A DNA stretch of 18,061 nucleotides from UBA6065 sp038063975 (GTDB taxonomy: Bacteria; Patescibacteriota; Minisyncoccia; Phycocordibacterales; UBA6065), in contig JBBTTY010000017.1 of the NCBI GenBank assembly GCA_038063975.1, forward strand, positions 1-18,061, in the 5' to 3' direction. The notes beneath the pieces were generated by a model. It did not search any database. It was not told where the DNA came from and saw nothing but the letters and a program-made list of their open reading frames with translations. The translations under genes and the position numbers were made by a program. Shown here piece after piece: positions 1-7,146 of the stretch (positions are counted from its first letter, which is position 1; each line of letters opens with the position of its first letter).

Positions 1-55
1 TATTAGCTTCTAATTATACAAGGTTAGTGTGCAAATTTTGGGGTCCGGGCCACTT

Positions 56-199
56 ATGGATAAAAAAAGAATATTTATAACTGGAATTCCAACATCGGGG
101 AAATCATTCCTTGGTAAAAAACTCGCTGAAAAAGTAAATGGCATTTGTGTTTCAATAGATGATTTTAGAGAAGATCTGAATACGTTTTTTAATAATTAG
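56..199 (+). pseudogene. Truncated P-loop kinase/ATPase fragment (47 codons)
   Basis: A short frame opens at ATG 56 and stops at TAG 197-199. Its N-terminus reads MDKKRIFITGIPTSGKS, a beta-strand followed by a Walker A loop (GIPTSGKS, residues 10-17). A helix and a second strand ending SIDDF follow, which resembles the start of small nucleoside or nucleotide kinases and zeta-toxin-like kinases. Such proteins normally run to about 150 residues or more. Here the frame stops after residue 47, and neither of the other frames obviously continues the fold. An in-frame TAA at 11-13 limits any upstream extension. I read it as a degraded or truncated kinase; an unusual short peptide is possible but less likely. 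The fold start is clear, the substrate is not. Confidence 0.5.
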
Positions 200-219
200 T
201 TTGTAGTGCCAAGGTGTTG

Positions 220-245
220 GGGATATTAAGGGTTATTAACATCCC
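220..245. other. Hairpin between two converging genes
   Basis: GGGAT-A-TTAA and TTAA-C-ATCCC pair over nine of ten positions around a GGGTTA loop. The hairpin lies between the kinase fragment (plus) and comF (minus), where a two-way terminator would be useful. There is no T-run on either side, so the terminator role is only a guess. The rest of 200-318 shows nothing convincing. Confidence 0.3.
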
Positions 246-318
246 ATATGTTTAACTTCTTTAAAGGAAAACTATCTCGAGTATTCAAACATGTTGTAAG
301 GAAGCAATTCCCGCAGTT

Positions 319-1017
319 TCAATGAGCCAAAGCGACTGATACTACCTTCTTTGCGCCGGCGGAGAGCAGAGTACGCTTTGCTTCTGATAATGTTGCTCCT
401 GTCGTCACGATATCGTCAAAAATTATGACGTTTCTGCCTTGTGTTTTCATTTCATCGCGTACTCTAAAGCAATTCTCCAGATTTTTGAATCTTTCGGTTC
501 TGCCTTTGCCTACCTGATCCTCGTTTTCGCGGATTTTTTGCAAAATATCAGTGCGAATTTCAAATGTTTTGCCTCTATCAATTTTTTTCATCGCTTGGGC
601 CAAGAGATCACACTGATTCCAGCCACGCTTCCTCTTTTTTTTCCTGGTGATTGGTATGGGCAGGACCAGAGGCGAAGTGAAATTCTGAAACATTTCCAAA
701 TCAGACAGTTCAGAAAGCAGAAAATCGTAAAGCAAGGTCGCAAGCAGAAAAGCAATTTTCCTATTTTCATGTGTTTTTATTTCTATGATCGCTGTTTTTA
801 CCACTGTGCTTCGATATGGCAAAAAATGTAAAACTCCCGGCGATTCCTCTAATTTTTCACCCCTCATGGCTTCTTCCAGAAAGGTTTCAGACGATAAAAG
901 CTCGATTTTTTTCACATTAGCATCAGGCGGGGCAATAGTATCCAGCAGAAATTCAAAAGCGATTTTTAGCGCCTTCCATATCACTCGCCGTATTTCTCTA
1001 GGACTCTCTCTTTTCAT
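319..1017 (-). CDS. comF: ComF-family phosphoribosyltransferase-like protein
   Basis: This is a ComF-type protein, a family needed for late steps of DNA uptake in naturally competent bacteria. The C-terminal half carries the phosphoribosyltransferase fold, with the PRPP loop VIIFDDIVTTGAT at about residues 197-209. Family landmarks RKRGWNQ (129-135) and QVGKGRTERFKNL (168-180) are also present. The usual N-terminal four-cysteine zinc finger is missing; only IAPPDANVKK stands in that place. The frame is open for another 58 codons upstream to 1191, but that extension runs straight through the 1055-1168 repeat. I therefore take ATG 1017 as the start, giving 232 residues, the normal family size. 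A pilus operon sits divergently next door, which fits a role in competence. Confidence 0.8.
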   Translation of the reverse strand: MKRESPREIRRVIWKALKIAFEFLLDTIAPPDANVKKIELLSSETFLEEAMRGEKLEESPGVLHFLPYRSTVVKTAIIEIKTHENRKIAFLLATLLYDFLLSELSDLEMFQNFTSPLVLPIPITRKKKRKRGWNQCDLLAQAMKKIDRGKTFEIRTDILQKIRENEDQVGKGRTERFKNLENCFRVRDEMKTQGRNVIIFDDIVTTGATLSEAKRTLLSAGAKKVVSVALAH

Positions 1018-1054
1018 GCGAAATAGCCTAGCATAGCGAGATAAAGAAATTATG

Positions 1055-1168
1055 AAGAAGCGAAAATAGGTCTGTGTGGAGGCTTTGGAAGCGCGACGGC
1101 GCTGGAAACGAGGAAGTTTTTCAGTAGAAAAACTTCCGTACTCCACACAGACATATTTTTCGCTTCTT
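1055..1168 (-). repeat. Structured palindromic repeat, copy 1
   Basis: Read on the minus strand, long arms (about 27 of 28 positions pair, beginning AAGAAGCG and ending CGCTTCTT) close around two internal hairpins. Hairpin one has stem GGAAGTTTTTC, loop TACT and the exact complement. Hairpin two is AGCGC, CGTC, GCGCT. The interior is almost identical to the copy at 10391-10513, whereas the arms differ between copies by paired changes that keep the stem. No transposase is present. The element lies between divergent comF and pilM. It is open in several frames and falsely lengthens comF. Confidence 0.9.
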
Positions 1169-1200
1169 GAAGTCATAGAACGCTTCATCATCTTTTTTTC

Positions 1201-1209
1201 TGCTATAAT
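1201..1209 (+). promoter_or_regulatory. Extended -10 promoter of the pilus operon
   Basis: TGCTATAAT is a perfect extended -10 (TGnTATAAT). Its last base is nine bases before the pilM ATG at 1218, so transcription would begin at about 1216, giving a leaderless or nearly leaderless mRNA. No good -35 is visible. Confidence 0.7.
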
Positions 1210-1217
1210 ATCTCTAT

Positions 1218-2339
1218 ATGGCCATTCCCTTTTTCCAAAATCTCTTTAAACCAAAAGGACAGAGCGTTCTAGGCATCGACATCGGCTCTTCTTCCATAAA
1301 AATTGTCCAACTGCGCAAAAAGGGAGGCAAGGCCGTACTTGAAACATATGGTGAATTGGCTCTCGGTCCCTATGCCGGCACGGAAATCGGTCGAGCAACC
1401 AATCTGCCCAATGAAAAAATCATAGAAGCTCTGCGTGACCTCATAAAAGAGGCCAATGTGACGACCAAGTCAGCAGGCATTTCCATCGCTACCGCTTCGA
1501 GCCTCTTGTCTTTTATTCGCATGCCTGAAATGGATCAGAAACAATTGGCGACTATGATTCCCATAGAAGCCAGAAAATATATTCCCGTACCCATAACCGA
1601 AGTGGCCCTCGATTGGTGGATAATTCCAAAAGAAGAAAATTCTTTCTCTGAATTCGAAAAGCCACCCGTTTTTGGAGAGGCGCCAAAGGAAAAAAGCATA
1701 GATGTGCTCCTCGTGGTCATTCATAACGATGTTTTAAATCGCCTCAACACTATCGGTAGCGGAGCCCAAATAGAAACCAGTTTTTATGAAATCGAAATCT
1801 TCAGTTCTATGCGCTCTGTTGTCGATCAGAATCTCGAATCAATCATGATTTTTGATATGGGAGCCGGCTCGACAAAACTATATGTGATAGAGAGGGGCAT
1901 ACTCCGAGCATCTCACACGATTAACAGAGGATCACAAGAAATTACTCTCGCTCTTTCCAGAGCTCTAGGACTTTCGGTCGGCGATGCGGAACATATGAAG
2001 AGAACCATAGGCATATCTGCCGAGCCGGACAATAAAAACATAAAAGAAATCATTACTCTCAATCTGGACTATGTTTTTTCCGAAACCGCCCGGGTAGTCG
2101 GTGCCTATGAGCGCAAATATAACAAGAGCATTTCAAAAATCATTCTCACAGGAGGTGGCTCTCTCTTGCGCGGTTTTTTGGAAATAGCTCGCACCCGTTT
2201 TCAGATGGAAGTTATCCTCGGCGACCCTTTTTCCAAAACCGAAGCCCCGGCATTCCTCGAACCTGTTTTGCGCACAGCTGGTCCAGAATTTGCCGTAGCC
2301 ATAGGCATAGCTCTGAGAAAACTTCAGGAGGAAGAGTGA
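1218..2339 (+). CDS. pilM: Type IV pilus assembly protein PilM (actin-like ATPase)
   Basis: PilM is a cytoplasmic actin-fold ATPase that binds the N-terminal tail of PilN and couples the pilus motor to the inner-membrane ring. The nucleotide-binding motifs appear in order: phosphate-1 LGIDIGSSSIK (residues 18-28), phosphate-2 MIFDMGAGSTK (210-220) and the adenosine loop ILTGGGSLLRGF (309-320). The family motif EARKYIPVPI is at 117-126. At 373 residues it is of normal length, with a charged insert at about 138-162. It is the first gene of the operon and follows an extended -10 box with almost no leader. The pilN promoter-like box follows in the 54-base gap downstream. Confidence 0.93.
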   Translation: MAIPFFQNLFKPKGQSVLGIDIGSSSIKIVQLRKKGGKAVLETYGELALGPYAGTEIGRATNLPNEKIIEALRDLIKEANVTTKSAGISIATASSLLSFIRMPEMDQKQLATMIPIEARKYIPVPITEVALDWWIIPKEENSFSEFEKPPVFGEAPKEKSIDVLLVVIHNDVLNRLNTIGSGAQIETSFYEIEIFSSMRSVVDQNLESIMIFDMGAGSTKLYVIERGILRASHTINRGSQEITLALSRALGLSVGDAEHMKRTIGISAEPDNKNIKEIITLNLDYVFSETARVVGAYERKYNKSISKIILTGGGSLLRGFLEIARTRFQMEVILGDPFSKTEAPAFLEPVLRTAGPEFAVAIGIALRKLQEEE

Positions 2340-2379
2340 GATTGAGCTAGTCTGGGGATAGCCTCAAGACATTTCAGTG

Positions 2380-2385
2380 TATAAT
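2380..2385 (+). promoter_or_regulatory. -10 box before pilN
   Basis: A perfect TATAAT ends nine bases before the pilN ATG (2394), so transcription would start near 2392. It lies in the 54-base pilM-pilN gap. No clear -35 was seen, and it may add to read-through from the pilM promoter. Confidence 0.5.
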
Positions 2386-2393
2386 AAATAGAT

Positions 2394-3038
2394 ATGGATC
2401 CTCAATTTAAGACGTCGTTCATTCCTAGAAAGCCAATCGTGGCTCAGGCGGTAGGCCGTTCCGTATCCACGAGTATAAATCTGTTTTCTCTTTTGGCGAC
2501 TACTCTCTTTATCGTGGTCATCGCTCTATCTGGCGGAGTTTTCTTTTACAAAAGTCTCATTAAAAAACAGATTGAATCCAATAAAGTCACTTTAGAACGC
2601 GCCAAAGGGGCTTTTGAGCCAGAACTCATAGAGCAAATCATCCGGCTCGATACGCGCATAGAAACTTCCAAAAAATTACTGGCAGGACATTTGGCCATCA
2701 CACCTTTTTTTGATTTTCTCTCAACGGTTACTTTGAGTACGGTTCGGTTCAAAGACTTCAGTTTTTCATATCTAGCCTCGGACAAAATAAACATCGAAAT
2801 GAAAGGTCAAGCTCAAAACTATTCTTCTGTTGCTTTGGAATCAGATCTGCTCAATTCTCAAAAATATCTCAAAAATACCATTATAAGCGATATGGCTCTG
2901 GAACCGAACGGCACAGTATCATTTAAAATTCTAACTACGGTCGATCCGAGCCTCGTTTTATATTCGTTCGATATATCTCGTAGTGCCACTCAAAACGAAA
3001 ATATTGAAAATATTACAGAAACCACTACAAACCCATGA
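2394..3038 (+). CDS. pilN: PilN-like pilus assembly membrane protein
   Basis: This 214-residue protein has a short cytoplasmic tail, one membrane helix at about residues 29-52 and a coiled stretch followed by an alpha/beta periplasmic domain. That is the PilN plan. The tail contains KTSFIPRKP, which I take as the counterpart of the INLLP tail by which PilN docks into PilM. Sequence identity to classical PilN is weak, so the call rests mainly on gene order (after pilM, before pilO) and topology. Its stop overlaps the next start as ATGA (3035-3038), so it is translationally coupled to pilO. The last ~20 residues are polar and rich in N and T. Confidence 0.75.
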   Translation: MDPQFKTSFIPRKPIVAQAVGRSVSTSINLFSLLATTLFIVVIALSGGVFFYKSLIKKQIESNKVTLERAKGAFEPELIEQIIRLDTRIETSKKLLAGHLAITPFFDFLSTVTLSTVRFKDFSFSYLASDKINIEMKGQAQNYSSVALESDLLNSQKYLKNTIISDMALEPNGTVSFKILTTVDPSLVLYSFDISRSATQNENIENITETTTNP

Positions 3039-3568
3039 ACAACATCTTATCAATCATTTTTATACTTTCGTCCATAGGTCTTTTTTTCGGCTATATAGAT
3101 CCTACGTATGAAACTATAAGAGGCCAAAGGATAGAAAAAGCGGAATACGATCGCGCGCTCAATAATTCAAAACAGCTCCAAGCCGAAAGGGACAAATTGC
3201 TCGAGAAATTCAACAATATGAACGAAGTAGACCTAGACGATATGACCAAACTCCTGCCGGACAATATAGATAACGTCAGATTGATTATAGACATAGACGA
3301 GATGGCCAAAAACTACGGCATGAGGATCAGAAATTTTAAAACGGATGCTGTGGAAAAAAGCGATGTCATCGGAGTGAGTAATTCTCTGTATGGTACGCTC
3401 AACTTGTCGTTTAGTACTACAGCTCCTTATCAAACCTTTCTCACGTTTATGCGCGATCTCGAAGACAGTTTGCGTCTCATAGATGTGACATCTGTCGAGT
3501 TTGCATCGAGTGATATAGGAGATCTCTATGATTACAAAGTAACGGTAAAAACCTATTGGTTAAAATAA
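3035..3568 (+). CDS. pilO: PilO-like pilus assembly membrane protein
   Basis: The 177-residue protein begins with a membrane helix (about residues 4-20). A heptad-rich coiled coil follows (about 30-65), then a ferredoxin-like alpha/beta domain with LPDNIDNVRLIIDIDEMAKNYG and a terminal strand VTVKTYWLK. PilO pairs with PilN through such coiled coils and domains in the periplasm (or the equivalent space) to form the alignment complex. The start overlaps the pilN stop by four bases. The downstream small membrane protein begins one base after its stop. The call comes from topology and order more than from identity. Confidence 0.75.
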   Translation: MNNILSIIFILSSIGLFFGYIDPTYETIRGQRIEKAEYDRALNNSKQLQAERDKLLEKFNNMNEVDLDDMTKLLPDNIDNVRLIIDIDEMAKNYGMRIRNFKTDAVEKSDVIGVSNSLYGTLNLSFSTTAPYQTFLTFMRDLEDSLRLIDVTSVEFASSDIGDLYDYKVTVKTYWLK

Positions 3569-3569
3569 A

Positions 3570-3890
3570 ATGAATGAAAAAGTAAACACATGGAAAAATC
3601 CAGTTATCGCCATCCTAGTTTTGGCTATGGTGGTCGTGGCCGGTTATTTTTATGCTACTCGGAATAGAGAAAGCGATACACTGCTCACCGATGTTTCCGT
3701 CGCCGACCAAGTAGTGACAGTCGATGGAGATCTGCTCAAAACTCTGGGAAAACTAAAAAAACTCCAATTAGATGATTCTGTGTTCAGTGATCCTGTTTGG
3801 CAGAGTCTGCGTGATTTCGGTAGAACGCTATCATCGGAACCAAAAGGTCGTGTTAATCCTTTTGCACCTCTATCGGCGAGTGGTCAGTAA
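3570..3890 (+). CDS. Small single-pass membrane protein, PilP-like
   Basis: The 106-residue product has a short polar N-terminus, a membrane helix at about residues 11-29 and a small outer domain. That domain ends with SDPVWQSLRDFGRTL and then GRVNPFAPL (93-101). Basic-x-NPF or -DPF plus proline at this place recalls PilP, the lipoprotein partner of PilN/O, but no lipobox cysteine is present. Position directly after pilO and before pilB supports membership in the alignment complex. It is a candidate functional stand-in for PilP; I would not give it the symbol on sequence alone. Confidence 0.65.
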   Translation: MNEKVNTWKNPVIAILVLAMVVVAGYFYATRNRESDTLLTDVSVADQVVTVDGDLLKTLGKLKKLQLDDSVFSDPVWQSLRDFGRTLSSEPKGRVNPFAPLSASGQ

Positions 3891-3908
3891 AATTTTTTTG
3901 AATTCTTC

Positions 3909-5609
3909 ATGAATATACTCGATATTCTCGTACAAAAAAAAGCCATTGAAAAAAAAGAAGCTGTGGCAGTAAGCGAAGAGATGCGCCTAACTGGTGAATC
4001 CATCGAGCAGGTTTTAAAGAAGCATGGTCTAAAGAGTAGGGATATGCTGGAAGCAAAAGGTGAGGCTCTCGGTGTACCGATCAAATCTCTCAAAGATCAG
4101 ACTATTCCTTTTGACATTCTCAATTATATTCCAGAAGAATCCGCTATGCATTACCGCTTTGTGCCGCTCGCTGTAAAGCAGAATGTTCTCGAAGTAGGTG
4201 TCGTTGATCCAGAAGACATCGACGCTCGCGATGCTCTCAACTTTATAGCCACAAAAGTCAATATGCCTTTCAAAGTTTTTCTCATATCTGAGGAAGATTT
4301 TATGAGGGCTATCGATCTATACAAAGGCCTTTCCGGCGAAGTGACGCACGCCCTCGATGAATTAGAAACTGATATTGCCGATGTAGATACAGATGCGGAA
4401 AAAGTCGTTGAAGTTGGCAAAACCGTGATCATCGAAGACGCACCTGTGACTAAAATTGTGGCGACCATATTGCGTTATGCCGTCGAAGGCAATGCTTCAG
4501 ACATCCATGTAGAGCGCATGGTGGACAAAGTGCGAGTTCGTTTTCGCGTTGATGGTGATCTCTATACTTCTCTCGTTTTACCTATAAAAGTTCATGATGC
4601 TGTAGTAGCGCGCATAAAAATTCTCTCTAATATGAAGCTTGATGAGAAGAGAAAACCCCAAGACGGCAGATTTTCAGCCAGGATCGAGGGCAGGAAAGTA
4701 GATTTCCGTGTTTCGACTTTTCCGGCTTATTACGGCGAAAAAGTAGTCATGAGAATTTTGGATCAGGAAAAAGGCATCAAATCGCTCGATGATATCGGCT
4801 TGTCGAAGCGCAATCTGGAATCGATGAGGAGGGCCATGAAAAAACCTTATGGACTAATTCTCATTTCAGGCCCTACAGGTTCTGGTAAATCTACGACGCT
4901 CTATGCCATGTTAAAAGAGATAAATGACGAATCAAAAAACGTTCTTTCTCTGGAAGATCCGGTTGAATACAATATAGAAGGAATCTCTCAATCCCAAGTC
5001 AGACCGGAAATCGGTTATACATTTGCTTCAGGTCTCCGAACTACTCTGCGCCAAGATCCTGACATCATCATGGTGGGAGAAATTCGCGACAAAGAAACCG
5101 CCCAGCTCGCCATCCAAGCGGCTCTCACCGGGCATATCGTGCTCTCGACTATTCACACCAACACAGCTATTGGCGTCATTCCCCGCCTCATAGACATGGG
5201 AGTAGATCCGTATCTCATCGCTCCGACCCTCATCATAGCCATGGCCCAGCGTCTGGTGTCTCGCATATGCGAAGGTGGCAAGGAAATTCCAATTGAAGGT
5301 TCTATAGAAATGATGCTTCAAAAACAATTTGCAGATCTGCCACCGGAATTTAAAAAAGAAATAATTATTCCAAAGGTTGTTTTAGAATCGCAACCCTCGG
5401 CCACGTGTCCAAATGGTATTCGGGGACGCATGGCAGTAGCAGAAGTGGTGGAAATGGATAAAGAACTCGAGCGAGCAATCTTGGCTAACACAGGCGAGAA
5501 TGAACTCTATAAATATTGCCGCTCCAAAGGCATGATCACCATGAAGGAAGACGCCATGCTAAAGGCTTTTTCGCGCAAAATTCCTTGGAGCGAGGTGAAT
5601 AAACTCTAG
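3909..5609 (+). CDS. pilB: Type IV pilus extension ATPase PilB
   Basis: This is the hexameric ATPase that drives pilin polymerisation at the inner membrane. Residues 1-140 form a GspE/MshE N-terminal type domain and the catalytic part follows. Motifs seen are ASDIHVE (196-202), Walker A GPTGSGKST (321-329), the Asp box with EDPVEY, Walker B DPDIIMVGEIRD (383-394) and the His box ALTGHIVLSTIHTN. Length, 566 residues, is typical. One oddity is the zinc-binding four-cysteine loop of PilB/GspE, which is reduced to two single cysteines (RICEGG and ATCPNGIRGRM), so metal binding there is probably lost. It lies between the PilP-like gene and a receiver protein in the same operon. Confidence 0.95.
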   Translation: MNILDILVQKKAIEKKEAVAVSEEMRLTGESIEQVLKKHGLKSRDMLEAKGEALGVPIKSLKDQTIPFDILNYIPEESAMHYRFVPLAVKQNVLEVGVVDPEDIDARDALNFIATKVNMPFKVFLISEEDFMRAIDLYKGLSGEVTHALDELETDIADVDTDAEKVVEVGKTVIIEDAPVTKIVATILRYAVEGNASDIHVERMVDKVRVRFRVDGDLYTSLVLPIKVHDAVVARIKILSNMKLDEKRKPQDGRFSARIEGRKVDFRVSTFPAYYGEKVVMRILDQEKGIKSLDDIGLSKRNLESMRRAMKKPYGLILISGPTGSGKSTTLYAMLKEINDESKNVLSLEDPVEYNIEGISQSQVRPEIGYTFASGLRTTLRQDPDIIMVGEIRDKETAQLAIQAALTGHIVLSTIHTNTAIGVIPRLIDMGVDPYLIAPTLIIAMAQRLVSRICEGGKEIPIEGSIEMMLQKQFADLPPEFKKEIIIPKVVLESQPSATCPNGIRGRMAVAEVVEMDKELERAILANTGENELYKYCRSKGMITMKEDAMLKAFSRKIPWSEVNKL

Positions 5610-5628
5610 AAATTTGGTGGCGAGTGCA

Positions 5629-5637
5629 TGGTATACT
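5629..5637 (+). promoter_or_regulatory. Extended -10 before the response regulator
   Basis: TGGTATACT fits TGnTATAMT. Transcription would start near 5644, leaving a leader of about 14 bases before ATG 5658. It may let the receiver, pilT and pilC be expressed apart from pilM-pilB. Confidence 0.5.
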
Positions 5638-5657
5638 AAAAGATATAAAAACTTACA

Positions 5658-6065
5658 ATGGAAAAGAAAAATATAAAAATATTGATAGTAGACGATGACA
5701 AATTTCTCTTGGGTATGTATTCCTTGAAGTTTGCCAACAATGGCTACGACGTAGACACGACTGTCAGTTCCGCAGTTACTCTGGAAAAACTGCGCGCTGG
5801 CGCAAAACCGGATATCATACTACTCGATATCATCATGCCACACATGACGGGTCTCGAACTCTTAAAGATTATGCGAGAAGAAAAACTGGCTTCGGACGCA
5901 GTGATTGTCATGCTTACAAATCAGAGTCAATCATCAGACATAGAAGAAGCCAAACGACTCAATGTCGAAGGTTATATCGTAAAAGCATCCACTATTCCTT
6001 CGGAAGTCTTGCACGAAGTCGAAAAAATTTTCACGGCCAAAAAAGCTCAAAAAAATGGCGCTTGA
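5658..6065 (+). CDS. Receiver-only response regulator (CheY-like)
   Basis: The 135-residue protein is a single receiver domain with no output domain. The acidic cluster is DDD (residues 12-14), the phospho-acceptor is D57 in PDIILLDIIMP, the switch threonine is T87 and the conserved lysine is K109. All catalytic positions are present, so it should be phosphorylatable. No histidine kinase occurs in the window. It sits between pilB and pilT, and its last 11 bases overlap the pilT start, so it is probably made together with PilT. A role in switching pilus extension and retraction, as with PilG/PilH-type proteins, is inferred from position only. Confidence 0.9.
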   Translation: MEKKNIKILIVDDDKFLLGMYSLKFANNGYDVDTTVSSAVTLEKLRAGAKPDIILLDIIMPHMTGLELLKIMREEKLASDAVIVMLTNQSQSSDIEEAKRLNVEGYIVKASTIPSEVLHEVEKIFTAKKAQKNGA

Positions 6066-7122
6066 TTACAAAAAAGAATTCGAGGAATTAATCGATATCG
6101 TCACAAAAGAATCGGCTTCCGACTTGCATCTCTGTGAAAATCGATATCCGACCATACGCGTGGCTGGTTTTCTGGTGCCTCTCTTGAATAGAAAAATACT
6201 GACAAAAGAAGACGCCGTAGGCTTTATGTCTGTCGTATTATCGCCGGAGGACAGAGAGCTCTTTACCAAAAACAAAGAGATAGACTTTTCGTATAACTAC
6301 CGCGAAAAGGCCCGTTTTCGCGGTAACGGTTATTTCCAGCAAGGTACGGTGTCTTTCGCTTTCCGTCTCATACCGAAAAAAATTAAAAATTTTGCCGAAC
6401 TCAATTTGCCTGCTGTTTTGGAAACTTTTTGCGACAAACAGCAAGGGTTTTTCTTGGTGGTCGGTCCCGTAGGTCACGGCAAGACGACCACTCTGGCTGC
6501 CATGGTTGAACGGATCAATGAAACACGCGCCGAACATATCATCACTATAGAAGATCCCATCGAATACATATATGAGCAAAAGAAATCAGTTATAGATCAG
6601 AGAGAGGTGCGCATAGATACTGTCGATTTTTCTACGGCTTTGCGCAGTGTGTTCAGACAAGACGTAGACGTCATTTTAATAGGCGAGATGCGTAGTATTG
6701 ATACCATAGCCACAGCAGTGACGGCGGCCGAAACAGGACATTTCGTTCTGTCGACTCTACATACCAATGACGTGGCGCAGACCATCAACCGCATCATCGA
6801 TTCCTTTCCCGGTTCCCAGCAAGATCAGATTCGCATTCAACTGGCCTCAACTCTGACCGGTATATTTTCCCAACGCCTGATACCTCGCATATCAGGTGGA
6901 CTGATTCCGGCATATGAATTGCTCATTTCAAACACGGCGGTAGCCAATTTGATCCGTGAAAAGAGAGTTCATGAGATAAATACGGTTATCGAAACTGGTT
7001 TAGATCAGGGTATGATAGATATGAATAGGTCCCTGGCAGAGCTCGTGCGAAAGGGAGAAATTACCGCTGAAAATGCCTATTTGTATTCGTCAAATCCAAA
7101 GATTTTGGAAAGACTCATTTAA
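6055..7122 (+). CDS. pilT: Type IV pilus retraction ATPase PilT
   Basis: PilT is the hexameric ATPase that depolymerises pili. Seen are ASDLHL (residues 21-26), an arginine-rich RFRGNGY region, Walker A GPVGHGKTT (137-145), EDPIEY (166-171), Walker B VDVILIGE (204-211) and the His box HFVLSTLHTN (229-238). The retraction-type AIRNLIRE motif appears as AVANLIREKRVHEINTV. At 355 residues it matches the family and, unlike pilB, has no long N-terminal domain. The second Walker A glycine context has H in place of the common S (VGHGK). It overlaps the receiver gene at its 5' end, and pilC follows after 24 bases. Confidence 0.95.
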   Translation: MALDYKKEFEELIDIVTKESASDLHLCENRYPTIRVAGFLVPLLNRKILTKEDAVGFMSVVLSPEDRELFTKNKEIDFSYNYREKARFRGNGYFQQGTVSFAFRLIPKKIKNFAELNLPAVLETFCDKQQGFFLVVGPVGHGKTTTLAAMVERINETRAEHIITIEDPIEYIYEQKKSVIDQREVRIDTVDFSTALRSVFRQDVDVILIGEMRSIDTIATAVTAAETGHFVLSTLHTNDVAQTINRIIDSFPGSQQDQIRIQLASTLTGIFSQRLIPRISGGLIPAYELLISNTAVANLIREKRVHEINTVIETGLDQGMIDMNRSLAELVRKGEITAENAYLYSSNPKILERLI

Positions 7123-7146
7123 ATTTAACTTTTAATTTTTATTGCT

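Noticed and set aside
248..325. A 25-residue open frame (MFNFFKGKLSRVF...)
   Set aside because: Too short, overlaps the comF end, no ribosome site or recognised relative.
439..1036. Plus-strand open frames opposite comF
   Set aside because: They are shadows of comF: composition is low-complexity in F, I and S, there is no recognisable domain, and the comF strand carries clear motifs.
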